A model generated the notes under the pieces. That model searched no databases. It worked only from the letters and a program-made list of their open reading frames with translations, and had not been told where the DNA came from. A DNA stretch of 64,000 nt from an uncultured Eubacteriales bacterium. Its GTDB lineage: Bacteria; Bacillota; Clostridia; Oscillospirales; Oscillospiraceae. The number at the start of each line of letters is the position of its first letter. Positions within the stretch are counted from its first letter, which is position 1. The DNA lies in NCBI GenBank assembly GCA_900548625.1, contig URLO01000004.1, positions 1 through 64,000 of the forward strand, in the 5' to 3' direction. This document shows, in pieces, positions 56,827-64,000 of this stretch. The position numbers were made by a program, and so were the translations under genes.

Positions 56827-57798
56827 TCAATTGTTGTTGTTGTTTGAAGTGCCGGAATCGTCGCTGGCGAGGCTCAGGCCCATCATGGCGAGCTTGTTCT
56901 GAACTTCCTCAAGCGACTTTCTGCCCATATTGCGGACCTTCATCATGTCTTCGCCGGTTCTGGAGATCAGATCCTCGACGTTGTTGATGTTGGCACGCTT
57001 GAGGCAGTTGAAGCTGCGGACGGACAGGTCAAGCTCCTCGATGGTCATCTCGAGCACCTTGTCGCGATGGGTTTCCGGTTTTTCCGCCATCGTGGGCTTG
57101 CTGGCAACGGTCTCAGAGAGATCCGTGAACAGGCTCAGGTGGTCGGAAAGGATCTTAGCGCCGAGGCTGACGGCGTCTCTTGCGGAGATGGTGCTGTCAG
57201 TCCAGACCTCCAACGTCAGTTTGTCATAGTCGGTCATGTTGCCCACACGGGTGTTTTCCACGGTGTAGTTCACCTTGTAGACAGGCGTGTAGATCGAGTC
57301 CACTGCGATCGTTCCGATCGGCATGTTCGGCGACTTGTTCTTGTCGGACGACACGTACCCGCGGCCGTGGCTCAGCGTGATCTCCATATTGAAGGTCGCG
57401 TCGGGACCGAGGGAGCAGATATGCAGCTCGGGGTTGAGGATCTCAACTTCAGCGTCCGTCTTGATGTCGCCGGCAGTCACTTCACGTTCGCCGGCGGCGT
57501 CGATGAAAACGGTCTTGGTGCCCTGGCAGTGGAGCTTGGCGATGATCTTCTTGACATTCAGAACGATCTCGGTGACGTCTTCCTTGACGCCGGGGATCGT
57601 AGAGAACTCGTGCTGGACGCCTGCGATCTTGATGGAGGTCGCAGCCGTTCCGGGCAGCGAGGACAGAAGCACCCGTCTGAGGCTGTTGCCGAGGGTCGTA
57701 CCATAGCCTCTTTCGAGGGGCTCCACGATATACTTACCGTAGGAGCCGTCCTCGGGAGAATCGATACACTCAATGCGCGGCTTTTCAATTTCTACCAT
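56827..57798 (-). CDS. rpoA: RNA polymerase alpha subunit
   Basis: The 323-residue subunit nucleates RNA polymerase assembly. The N-terminal domain shows YGTTLGNSLRRVLLSSLPG, and the C-terminal domain (ELDLSVRSFNCLKRANINNVEDLISRTGEDMMKVRNMGRKSLEEVQNKL) contacts UP elements and activators. The end is an Asn-rich tail (GTSNNNNN). The start follows AAGGAGGGTATTTAT. Confidence 0.98.
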   Translation of the reverse strand: MVEIEKPRIECIDSPEDGSYGKYIVEPLERGYGTTLGNSLRRVLLSSLPGTAATSIKIAGVQHEFSTIPGVKEDVTEIVLNVKKIIAKLHCQGTKTVFIDAAGEREVTAGDIKTDAEVEILNPELHICSLGPDATFNMEITLSHGRGYVSSDKNKSPNMPIGTIAVDSIYTPVYKVNYTVENTRVGNMTDYDKLTLEVWTDSTISARDAVSLGAKILSDHLSLFTDLSETVASKPTMAEKPETHRDKVLEMTIEELDLSVRSFNCLKRANINNVEDLISRTGEDMMKVRNMGRKSLEEVQNKLAMMGLSLASDDSGTSNNNNN

Positions 57799-57876
57799 GA
57801 ATATAAATACCCTCCTTATACTACGAAACGGTGTTTCGCTGCCGAATTCAGCTTACCAATAAACGAGGGTCAGACG

Positions 57877-58473
57877 TTACTTGGAGTACAACTCGACGAT
57901 CAGATTTTCTGCGATCTCAAAGTCAATGTCGTCCTTGGCAGGAAGTGCAATAACCTTGCCGGAAAGGGTGTTCTTGTCTCTTTCAAGCCACTTCGGGGCG
58001 GCGATGAACGCATCGTCTTCCTTCATGGTCTTGAAGCGGGTGGTGGAGCAGCTCTTCTCGCAAACAGCGATCACGTCGCCAACGCTCACCTGATAGGAGG
58101 GGATGTTGACGGCCTTGCCGTTGACGGTGAAGTGGCCGTGGTTGACAAGCTGACGAGCCTCGCGGCGGGTCTTGGCGTAGCCCAGACGATAGACAGTGTT
58201 GTCCAGTCTGCGCTCGACAAGCATCAGCAGGTTTTCGCCAGTGTTGCCGCCCATGCGCTCGGCCTTTTCGTACAGCATATGGAACTGCTTTTCCAGAATG
58301 CCGTAAACGAATTTGACCTTCTGCTTTTCGGTCAGCTGCATGCCATATTCGGACTTCTTCGTTCTTCTCTTGCCGCCGGGGTTGCGGTTGGAGTTCTTGC
58401 TGTAACCCATCGCGGCCGGAGACACACCAAGCGTTCTGCAGCGCTTGAGAACAGGCTGTGTATTCTTTGCCAT
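57877..58473 (-). CDS. rpsD: 30S ribosomal protein S4
   Basis: The 198-residue primary binder of 16S rRNA has the S4 domain RRLDNTVYRLGYAKTRREARQLVNHGHFTVNGK. The N terminus (PVLKRCRTLGVSPAAMGYSKNSNRNPGGKRRTK) lacks the zinc cysteines, the C-minus form. It precedes rpoA by 78 bases; S4 often regulates this operon. Confidence 0.97.
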   Translation of the reverse strand: MAKNTQPVLKRCRTLGVSPAAMGYSKNSNRNPGGKRRTKKSEYGMQLTEKQKVKFVYGILEKQFHMLYEKAERMGGNTGENLLMLVERRLDNTVYRLGYAKTRREARQLVNHGHFTVNGKAVNIPSYQVSVGDVIAVCEKSCSTTRFKTMKEDDAFIAAPKWLERDKNTLSGKVIALPAKDDIDFEIAENLIVELYSK

Positions 58474-58497
58474 TTTAGTTTACTCCTCCTTGTATCA

Positions 58498-58896
58498 TTA
58501 AACGCGACGGCGCTTGGGAGGACGGCAGCCATTGTGAGGAATGGGAGTGACGTCCTTGATCATCGTGACTTCCAGACCTGCGGACTGGAGCGCACGGATG
58601 GCGGATTCACGGCCCTGACCGGGGCCCTTGACGTAGACTTCTACGCTCTTGAGACCGCAGTTTTCCACAGCAGCCTTTGCAGCGGTCTCAGCGACCATCT
58701 GCGCAGCGTACGGAGTGGACTTTCTGCTGCCGCGGAATCCGAGGCCGCCGGAGGAGGCCCAGGACAGTGCGTTGCCGTTGGTATCGGTAACGGTGACCAT
58801 CGTATTGTTGAAGGACGAGCGGATATGCACGGCGCCCTTTTCAATTACCTTGCGCTCACGACGGCGCTTGACTACTTTCTTAACAGCCTTTGCCAT
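58498..58896 (-). CDS. rpsK: 30S ribosomal protein S11
   Basis: The 132-residue platform protein has GAVHIRSSFNNTMVTVTDTNGNALSWASSGGLGFRGSRKSTPYAAQ and the end DVTPIPHNGCRPPKRRRV. The start follows AAGGAGGGATATGTAA, 14 bases after rpsM. Confidence 0.98.
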   Translation of the reverse strand: MAKAVKKVVKRRRERKVIEKGAVHIRSSFNNTMVTVTDTNGNALSWASSGGLGFRGSRKSTPYAAQMVAETAAKAAVENCGLKSVEVYVKGPGQGRESAIRALQSAGLEVTMIKDVTPIPHNGCRPPKRRRV

Positions 58897-58910
58897 TTAC
58901 ATATCCCTCC

Positions 58911-59279
58911 TTACTTCTTCTTATTCGCAATGGTCTTCTTCGGACCCTTGCGGGTACGGGCATTGGTCTTGGTTCTCTGGCCGCGGACGGGCAGGCCACG
59001 ACGGTGACGGACACCGCGGTAGCAGCCGATCTCGGTCAGACGCTTGATGTTCAGAGCCACTTCACGGCGGAGGTCGCCCTCAATGGTGAAGTTCTTGTCG
59101 ATCACATCACGAAGCTTTGCCTCCTGCTCGTCGGTCAGGTCCTTGACGCGGGTGTCAGGGTCGATCTCGGCGAGTTCGAGGATCTTGTTTGCACTTGTTC
59201 TGCCAATGCCGTAAATATAAGTCAAACCGATTTCGATTCGCTTCTCACGGGGCAGGTCAATACCAGCAATACGTGCCAT
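58911..59279 (-). CDS. rpsM: 30S ribosomal protein S13
   Basis: The 122-residue protein (MARIAGIDLPREKRIEIGLTYIYGIG) ends in the usual basic tail RHRRGLPVRGQRTKTNARTRKGPKK. It contacts the P-site tRNA and L5. It lies between rpmJ and rpsK in the standard order. Confidence 0.98.
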   Translation of the reverse strand: MARIAGIDLPREKRIEIGLTYIYGIGRTSANKILELAEIDPDTRVKDLTDEQEAKLRDVIDKNFTIEGDLRREVALNIKRLTEIGCYRGVRHRRGLPVRGQRTKTNARTRKGPKKTIANKKK

Positions 59280-59299
59280 ACTATTCAGAGCACCTCCTA

Positions 59300-59413
59300 T
59301 TAACCTTGTCTCTGCTTATGCTTGGGGTTTTCGCAAATTACCATAACGCGGCCCTTGCGCTTGATGATCTTGCACTTTTCGCACATGGGCTTTACGGACG
59401 GTCTTACTTTCAT
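59300..59413 (-). CDS. rpmJ: 50S ribosomal protein L36
   Basis: This 37-residue gene is shorter than usual ORF cut-offs. It reads MKVRPSVKPMCEKCKIIKRK and on to HKQRQG, with the C-x2-C...C-x4-H zinc set (Cys11, Cys14, Cys27, His32). The start at 59413 has GGAGGTTAACAGT in front. Its zinc site marks the zinc-dependent form. Confidence 0.97.
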   Translation of the reverse strand: MKVRPSVKPMCEKCKIIKRKGRVMVICENPKHKQRQG

Positions 59414-59443
59414 ACTGTTAACCTCCATTGAGACCTCAAGTCT

Positions 59444-59662
59444 CTATTTACTTCTCCATGTGATTCTGCCACGGGTAAGATCATAGGGCGACATTTGCAC
59501 GGTCACCTTGTCGCCGGGCAGGATCTTAATAAAGTTCATCCGGAGCTTGCCGGAAATATGCGCCAAAATGGTGTGTCCACCGCCAATATCGACAGAGAAC
59601 ATGGCATTCGGCAGTGCATCAGTTACGATGCCCTCAAGTTCGATTACGTCGTCTTTTGCCAA
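59444..59662 (-). CDS. infA: Translation initiation factor IF-1
   Basis: The OB-fold factor binds the A site of the 30S subunit. The TTG at 59662 gives 72 residues (MAKDDVIELEGIV), exactly the family length, with AGGGGG ten bases upstream; a TTG six bases earlier is possible. Motifs include ALPNAMFSVDIGGGHTILAHISGKLR and DKVTVQMSPYDLTRGRI. Confidence 0.96.
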   Translation of the reverse strand: MAKDDVIELEGIVTDALPNAMFSVDIGGGHTILAHISGKLRMNFIKILPGDKVTVQMSPYDLTRGRITWRSK

Positions 59663-59668
59663 GATCAA

Positions 59669-59956
59669 TTAACCCCCTTGGTTTTGACTGTTGAATTTTT
59701 GACCATATGCGGCCAATTCCCTTCGTAATTCGCTGTTGAGTACCTTGTCGCCGTTGCGAATCTTCTCGGCGACTCGTGTGTCTGTCTGAGAGATCTTCTC
59801 GACATGCTTGCGTTTTTTCCGCTTGGGCTGTTCGACCCGGCGGCCCTTGCCGTCCGCGATGTAGACATATTCCCCATCCGTGTCCAGCACGAAGAAGAAC
59901 TGTCCCTGATCGCGTCCAGCCTTTGACGCTACTATGTCAGCTTTGGATATGTCCAT
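59669..59956 (-). CDS. KOW-domain RNA-binding protein
   Basis: The 95-residue protein (MDISKADIVASKAGRDQGQFFFVLDTDGEY) has a KOW-like N-terminal half similar to L14e/L19e-type proteins and a very basic second half (RRVEQPKRKKRKHVEKIS). A gene of this type between map and infA is typical of Clostridia. It probably binds rRNA or the ribosome; no activity is known to me. It starts two bases after map ends. Confidence 0.88.
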   Translation of the reverse strand: MDISKADIVASKAGRDQGQFFFVLDTDGEYVYIADGKGRRVEQPKRKKRKHVEKISQTDTRVAEKIRNGDKVLNSELRRELAAYGQKFNSQNQGG

Positions 59957-59958
59957 AT

Positions 59959-60714
59959 TCAAAGACCCTCTGTGACGGTGAGAATTTCCGGCTCGCCGTC
60001 GGTAATCAGAATGGTGTTTTCGTAGTGAGCTGCGAGCTTGCCGTCGGCGGTCACCGTTGTCCAACGGTCCTTCAGGATTCTTACATCATAAGCGCCCTGC
60101 GTGACCATCGGCTCCACGGCGATCGTCATACCCTTGACAAGTCTCGGCCCTCTGCCCGGATTTCCAAAGTTCGGTACCTCAGGTTCTTCATGCATCTGCT
60201 CGCCGACGCCGTGACCTACGAAGGCGCGCACCACGCCAAACCCATGCTTCTCAACATACGTCTGGACGGCATGACCGATGTCGGATACCCGGCATCCCTG
60301 ACGTGCGAATTGGATTCCCTCAAAAAAACTCTGTCTGGTTACCGAAATGAGCTTCTGTGCCTCGGGAGAGATTTCCCCGCAGGCATAGGTGGCGGCGCAG
60401 TCACCAACGAATCCTCCCCACGTTGCGCCCACATCGACCGACACGATGTCGCCCTCCTTCAGGACCCGTTTTCCGGGAATCCCGTGGATGACCACTTCGT
60501 TGACGGAGATGCAGGTGCTTGCGGGGAAGCCTCCGAACCCGAGAAAGGTCGGAATGGCTCCCTGCGACACGATAAAATCGTGAACTGCTCTGTCGATCTC
60601 TCCAGTGGTGACGCCGGGCCTTACCATATCGCCTGCCAAGGCACGCGCTGCCGCGGTAATTTTACAGGCCTTGCGCATCACTTCGAGCTCGCGCTCATTC
60701 TTGATTGAGATCAT
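59959..60714 (-). CDS. map: Methionine aminopeptidase, type I
   Basis: The 251-residue enzyme removes the N-terminal Met of new proteins. Metal ligands lie in VSVDVGATWGGFVGDCAATY (two Asp), FVGHGVGEQMHEEPEVPNFG (His), TIAVEPMVTQG (Glu) and HYENTILITDGEPEILT (Glu). It overlaps adk by four bases (ATGA). Confidence 0.97.
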   Translation of the reverse strand: MISIKNERELEVMRKACKITAAARALAGDMVRPGVTTGEIDRAVHDFIVSQGAIPTFLGFGGFPASTCISVNEVVIHGIPGKRVLKEGDIVSVDVGATWGGFVGDCAATYACGEISPEAQKLISVTRQSFFEGIQFARQGCRVSDIGHAVQTYVEKHGFGVVRAFVGHGVGEQMHEEPEVPNFGNPGRGPRLVKGMTIAVEPMVTQGAYDVRILKDRWTTVTADGKLAAHYENTILITDGEPEILTVTEGL

Positions 60715-61349
60715 TCCGCCGCACCCAGAGCCTTCAAGATATCCTGAGAAGCTTTTTCGATCGGCTGATCACCCTCGACGAGTCTCAGGATACCGAGCTT
60801 CTCATAGAACTCTTTCAGGGCTTCCGTCTCTGCGTGGAACACGCGCAGACGGTTTTTGACCGTCTCCGGCGCGTCGTCCTTGCGAGTGACAAGCTCGCCG
60901 CCGCACAGATCGCAGACGCCCTCTTTTTTGGGCGGGTTCGCAACGATGTGGAAGCTTGCGCCGCAGCTGCCGCACACGCGGCGGCCGGTCATGCGCGCTT
61001 CGATCACAGCGTCGTCGATCTCGATGGACACGACACGGTCGAAATGAATGCCGGCGTCTTCAAGCGCCTGCGCCTGCGGGATCGTGCGCGGCACACCGTC
61101 GAGGATGTAGCCGTTCGCACAATCCGGCTGCGCGACTCGCTCGCGGACGATGCCGATGATGACATCGTTCGGAACGAGCTTACCAGCGTCCATGAAGCCC
61201 TTGGCCTTCAGACCGGTCTCGGTCCCGTTTTTGATTGCTTCGCGGAGGATGTTGCCGGTCGAGATCGTGGGAATGCTCAGCTTCCGGCTGACGATCTCTG
61301 CCTGTGTTCCCTTACCGGCGCCCGGGGCGCCCAAAAGGATCAGCTTCAT
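60711..61349 (-). CDS. adk: Adenylate kinase, zinc-type
   Basis: The 212-residue enzyme interconverts AMP, ATP and ADP. It has GAPGAGKGTQAEIVSRKL, the AMP-binding DGVPRTIPQAQAL and a LID with four cysteines (CGSCGASFHIV, CDLCGG) that binds zinc, as in Gram-positives. The start at 61349 follows CGGAGGAAACACT; the open frame upstream runs into the secY spacing. Confidence 0.97.
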   Translation of the reverse strand: MKLILLGAPGAGKGTQAEIVSRKLSIPTISTGNILREAIKNGTETGLKAKGFMDAGKLVPNDVIIGIVRERVAQPDCANGYILDGVPRTIPQAQALEDAGIHFDRVVSIEIDDAVIEARMTGRRVCGSCGASFHIVANPPKKEGVCDLCGGELVTRKDDAPETVKNRLRVFHAETEALKEFYEKLGILRLVEGDQPIEKASQDILKALGAAE

Positions 61350-61363
61350 AGTGTTTCCTCCGA

Positions 61364-62644
61364 TCACTCAAGGAAGCCCTTGTAGTGACGCATCAGCATC
61401 TGCGCCTCAAGGCTCTTGACCGTCTCAAGCGCAACACCGACTACGATGATGACGGAAGTACCGCCGATGGAGAGGGTGGTGTCCTTGATGATGATGCCAA
61501 CGATGATGGGCAGAAGCGCGATGACCGCGAGATACAGAGCGCCAAACAGGGTGATCTTGTTGATGACCTTGAAGATGAAGTCGGACGTGGGCTTGCCCGG
61601 ACGGAAGCCGGGGATGAAGCCGCCGTTCTTCTTCAGGTTGTTGGCGATCTCGATGGGGTTGAACTGGATCGTCGCATAGAAGTAGCTGAATGCGATGATC
61701 AGGAAGAAGTACACGATGATATACACCGCGCTCTTCGTGTCAAATACATAGGTGTTCATCCATGCCCAGAAACCGGACGCCGGCGCACCCACAAACGCCA
61801 TGATGGTGGCGGGCAGCGTTGCGATGGACTGAGCGAAGATGATCGGCAGAACGCCGGACATGTTGACCTTGATCGGCAGATTGGTCGACTGACCACCGTA
61901 CATCTTCCGGCCGACGACGCGCTTGGCGTACTGGACGGGGATACGGCGCTCGGAATTGCTGATGAACACGATGAACATCACGATCGCGAGCATGCCGACA
62001 ACCATCAGAATGGCAACATACCACTTGAGGCTGAACAGGCTGCTGACCATGGACGGAACACGCGAGACGATACCGGCGAACAGGATCATGGAGATGCCGT
62101 TGCCGATGCCGAACTGGTCGATCTGCTCGCCAACCCACATCAGGAAGGCGGCGCCGGCCACGAAGGTCATGACGATGACCATGCCGCTCACAAAGCTCGT
62201 CTGCTCCAGGATGCTGTACTGCGCGCTGGCGTTCTTCAGCATGATGTAGTAGGCGATGCCCATCAGCAGGCTCAGGCCGACCGTCGTATAACGGGTGATC
62301 TTCTGGATCTTCTTCTTGCCCTCTTCGCCTTCGTCCTTGGCAAGACGCTCAAGAGCGGGAATGGCGATGCAGAGCAGTTCGATGATAATGGATGCGTTGA
62401 TGTACGGCTGGATGCCGAGCGCAAACACGGTCGCGTTGGAGAATGCCGAGCCGGACATTGCGTTGTACAGACCAAGGACAGTGTTGGAAAGCTGCTGGGT
62501 GTAGTAGTTGTTGAGGACATCAACATTGATATACGGCACAGGAACGCAGCTGCCAAGTCTGTAGATCAGCAGAACAAACAGCGTAAAGAGGATCTTCTTC
62601 CGAAGTTCGGGGATCTTCCATGCGTTGCGGAGTGTAGTAAACAC
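61364..62644 (-). CDS. secY: Preprotein translocase subunit SecY
   Basis: The 426-residue channel protein has ten membrane helices, beginning with the family start (MFTTLRNAWKIPELRKKILFTLFVLLIYRLGS), the ERRIPVQYAKR loop for SecA and ribosome contact, and PGFRPGKPTSDFI near the end. It follows rplO directly, its start adjoining the rplO stop. Confidence 0.98.
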   Translation of the reverse strand: MFTTLRNAWKIPELRKKILFTLFVLLIYRLGSCVPVPYINVDVLNNYYTQQLSNTVLGLYNAMSGSAFSNATVFALGIQPYINASIIIELLCIAIPALERLAKDEGEEGKKKIQKITRYTTVGLSLLMGIAYYIMLKNASAQYSILEQTSFVSGMVIVMTFVAGAAFLMWVGEQIDQFGIGNGISMILFAGIVSRVPSMVSSLFSLKWYVAILMVVGMLAIVMFIVFISNSERRIPVQYAKRVVGRKMYGGQSTNLPIKVNMSGVLPIIFAQSIATLPATIMAFVGAPASGFWAWMNTYVFDTKSAVYIIVYFFLIIAFSYFYATIQFNPIEIANNLKKNGGFIPGFRPGKPTSDFIFKVINKITLFGALYLAVIALLPIIVGIIIKDTTLSIGGTSVIIVVGVALETVKSLEAQMLMRHYKGFLE

Positions 62645-63085
62645 TTACACCACCTCAGCCTTTCCGCCCGCCTTTTCGATTTTTTCCTTAGCAGACTCGG
62701 AGAAGGCTGCCGCCTTCACGGTGACGTTGACAGTAACATTGCCGTTGCCGAGAACCTTCAGACCATTGGGGCAGGAGTGCAGGATTCCCTTTTCGATCAG
62801 AGCTTCCGCGTCGACGACCGCGCCGTTTTCAAACCGGTTGAGGCAGGCGACGTTGACAGCCGTCAGAGGCTTTGCGAAAATGTTGTTGAAGCCGCGCTTC
62901 GGGATGCGGCGTGCCAGAGGCATCTGGCCGCCTTCAAAGCCGATGCGGGTTTTGCCGCCGGAGCGAGCCTTCTGGCCCTTGTGTCCACGACCAGCAGTCT
63001 TGCCGTTGCCCGTTGCGGTGCCGCGGCCCTTGCGCTTGTCTACGTGGGTAGAACCCATAACCGGAGCAAGTTCGTGCAGATTCAT
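62645..63085 (-). CDS. rplO: 50S ribosomal protein L15
   Basis: The 146-residue protein (MNLHELAPVMGSTHVDKRKGRG) has GNGKTAGRGHKGQKARSGGKTRIGFEGGQMPLARRIPKRGF, the typical Gly/Arg-rich extension, and ends in the conserved globular part. It lies between rpmD and secY. Confidence 0.98.
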   Translation of the reverse strand: MNLHELAPVMGSTHVDKRKGRGTATGNGKTAGRGHKGQKARSGGKTRIGFEGGQMPLARRIPKRGFNNIFAKPLTAVNVACLNRFENGAVVDAEALIEKGILHSCPNGLKVLGNGNVTVNVTVKAAAFSESAKEKIEKAGGKAEVV

Positions 63086-63098
63086 CTACTTGTCCTCC

Positions 63099-63281
63099 TT
63101 ATTGTTCTTCCGTGACCTGAAGCAGATAGCCGATCTTGGCGATCTTGCCGCGAGTCTGGGTGTTGTCAGGCTGAACAGTTTCCTGACCGATCTTGCGCAG
63201 GCCGAGGGAGTGCGCAGTTGCGATGTGCTTTTCAAGACGGCCATTGAGGCTCTTGACCAGCTTAATTCTAAGATTCGCCAT
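63099..63281 (-). CDS. rpmD: 50S ribosomal protein L30
   Basis: The 60-residue protein (MANLRIKLVKSLNGRLEKHI) has the L30 pattern ATAHSLGLRKIGQETVQPDN. The start at 63281 was chosen for the family length and the AAGGAGGACTCTGAA upstream; the longer open frame overlaps rpsE. Confidence 0.97.
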   Translation of the reverse strand: MANLRIKLVKSLNGRLEKHIATAHSLGLRKIGQETVQPDNTQTRGKIAKIGYLLQVTEEQ

Positions 63282-63294
63282 TTCAGAGTCCTCC

Positions 63295-63813
63295 TTAACC
63301 GACGATTTCTTCGACGCTCTTGCCTCTGATGCGAGCAACCTCGGCTGCATCACGCAGGCTCATGAGACCCTGCATCGTTGCCTTGACAACGTTCTGCGGG
63401 TTGTTCGAGCGCAGGCACTTTGCACGAATGTTGGAAATACCGACCGCTTCCATGACGGCACGGACAGCGCCGCCGGCGATGATACCGGTACCTTCGCGAG
63501 CCGGCTTGAGCATGACTCTGCCGGCGCCGAATGCGCCGATGACTTCATGGGGAATGGTGGTGCCGTCGAGCGTGATCTTGGTCATGTTCTTCTTGGCGTC
63601 CGCAATGCCCTTGAGGATCGCTTCGGAAACTTCCGCTGCCTTGCCCAGGCCGTAGCCCACGGTGCCCTTGCCGTCGCCGACAACGACCAGAGCGGAGAAC
63701 TTCATGACACGGCCGCCCTTGACGGTCTTGGAAACACGGTTGAGATAGACGACCTTCTCGATGAACTCGGGAGCGTTGTCCTCTCTCGGTGCTCTGTCTC
63801 TATTGTAAGCCAT
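63295..63813 (-). CDS. rpsE: 30S ribosomal protein S5
   Basis: The 172-residue protein has EFIEKVVYLNRVSKTVKGGRVMKFSALVVVGDGKGTVGYGLGKA and GTGIIAGGAVRAVMEAVGISNIRAK, the S5 double-stranded RNA-binding and C-terminal parts. It helps decoding accuracy. Ends near SVEEIVG. Confidence 0.98.
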   Translation of the reverse strand: MAYNRDRAPREDNAPEFIEKVVYLNRVSKTVKGGRVMKFSALVVVGDGKGTVGYGLGKAAEVSEAILKGIADAKKNMTKITLDGTTIPHEVIGAFGAGRVMLKPAREGTGIIAGGAVRAVMEAVGISNIRAKCLRSNNPQNVVKATMQGLMSLRDAAEVARIRGKSVEEIVG

Positions 63814-63831
63814 TACTTTTTCCTCCTCCGA

Positions 63832-64000
63832 TCAGAATTCCAGGCCGCCTTCGCGGGCGCCTTCAGCAAGCTCTGCCACACGACCGTGATAGATGTAACC
63901 GCCACGATCGAACACGACAGTGTCGATGCCCTTTGCCTTTGCGCGCTCTGCAACGAGCTTGCCGACCTTGCGGGCAGCTTCCTTGTTGCCGGTGGCGCCT
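63832..64000 (-). CDS. rplR: 50S ribosomal protein L18 (partial, runs off right edge)
   Basis: The last 55 codons are present, reading GNKEAARKVGKLVAERAKAK, then VVFDRGGYIYHGRVAELAEG and ending REGGLEF. This is the conserved 5S-rRNA-binding C-terminal part of L18. The 5' end lies outside the window. Confidence 0.95.
   Translation of the reverse strand, partial: GATGNKEAARKVGKLVAERAKAKGIDTVVFDRGGYIYHGRVAELAEGAREGGLEF

Noticed and set aside
1..64000. tRNA, rRNA or tmRNA genes
   Set aside because: I looked for the GTTCGAATC-type T-loop and rRNA signatures in the intergenic regions and saw none; a covariance search would be needed to be certain.

Overview
The window is GC-rich DNA from a spore-forming Gram-positive bacterium of the Clostridia, most likely a gut member of the Oscillospiraceae. 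This is inferred from the classical secY/adk/map/infA/rpoA ribosomal operon with a KOW-protein gene between map and infA, the spoVAC and spoIVFB-like genes, SLH surface protein, zinc-type adenylate kinase and Shine-Dalgarno-rich starts. No 16S rRNA or tRNA gene is present, so a genus cannot be named.

Region by region. Bases 1-4843 are the right arm of a prophage: a late gene end, lysis cassette (LysM endolysin, holin-like and small membrane proteins), three tiny reverse-strand genes, a divergent control region with repeated operators and a ribbon-helix-helix protein, an XRE repressor, and an intact IS30-type DDE transposase abutting host DNA. Bases 4844-14049 are a reverse-strand housekeeping block (smc, ftsY, rdgB, yhbY, a nadD-yqeK fusion, LCP, rsfS). 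Bases 14322-32705 are one long forward-strand cell-surface block: an SLH protein, a 1774-residue GH20 protein, then a RiPP-like cluster (81-residue Cys-containing candidate precursor, HprK-like protein, SPASM radical SAM enzyme, ABC exporter, SipW-type peptidase, PqqD-like protein), which runs by overlapping genes into a polysaccharide regulatory module (CpsB phosphatase, Ig-like membrane protein, two tandem BY-kinases with Tyr-Gly tails, CapD-type dehydratase) lacking any glycosyltransferase.

Bases 32740-53590 are mixed: DUF1653, flavodoxin, a gene-poor stretch, GDPD, a penicillin-recognising serine hydrolase, a flavoprotein, two separate MBOAT/DHHW O-acylation pairs, a prolyl-tRNA deacylase, a TrpXYZ-like importer behind a Tyr-rich leader peptide and terminator, a spoIVFB-like protease and a radical SAM/DUF2344 pair. 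This part is rich in non-coding repeats: a 230-bp structured element in two full copies and one partial copy, a 157-bp hairpin MITE, and clustered GTAGGGG-type palindromes. Bases 53591-64000 hold DUF1934, ddl, a small unknown, spoVAC and the 3' two-thirds of the spc/alpha ribosomal operon, entering from the right edge within rplR.

The most interesting candidates are the RiPP cluster physically coupled to a tyrosine-kinase surface module, the transposase at the prophage boundary, the repressor operator system in the prophage, the aromatic leader-peptide attenuator, and the structured dispersed repeat that shows compensatory changes between copies.
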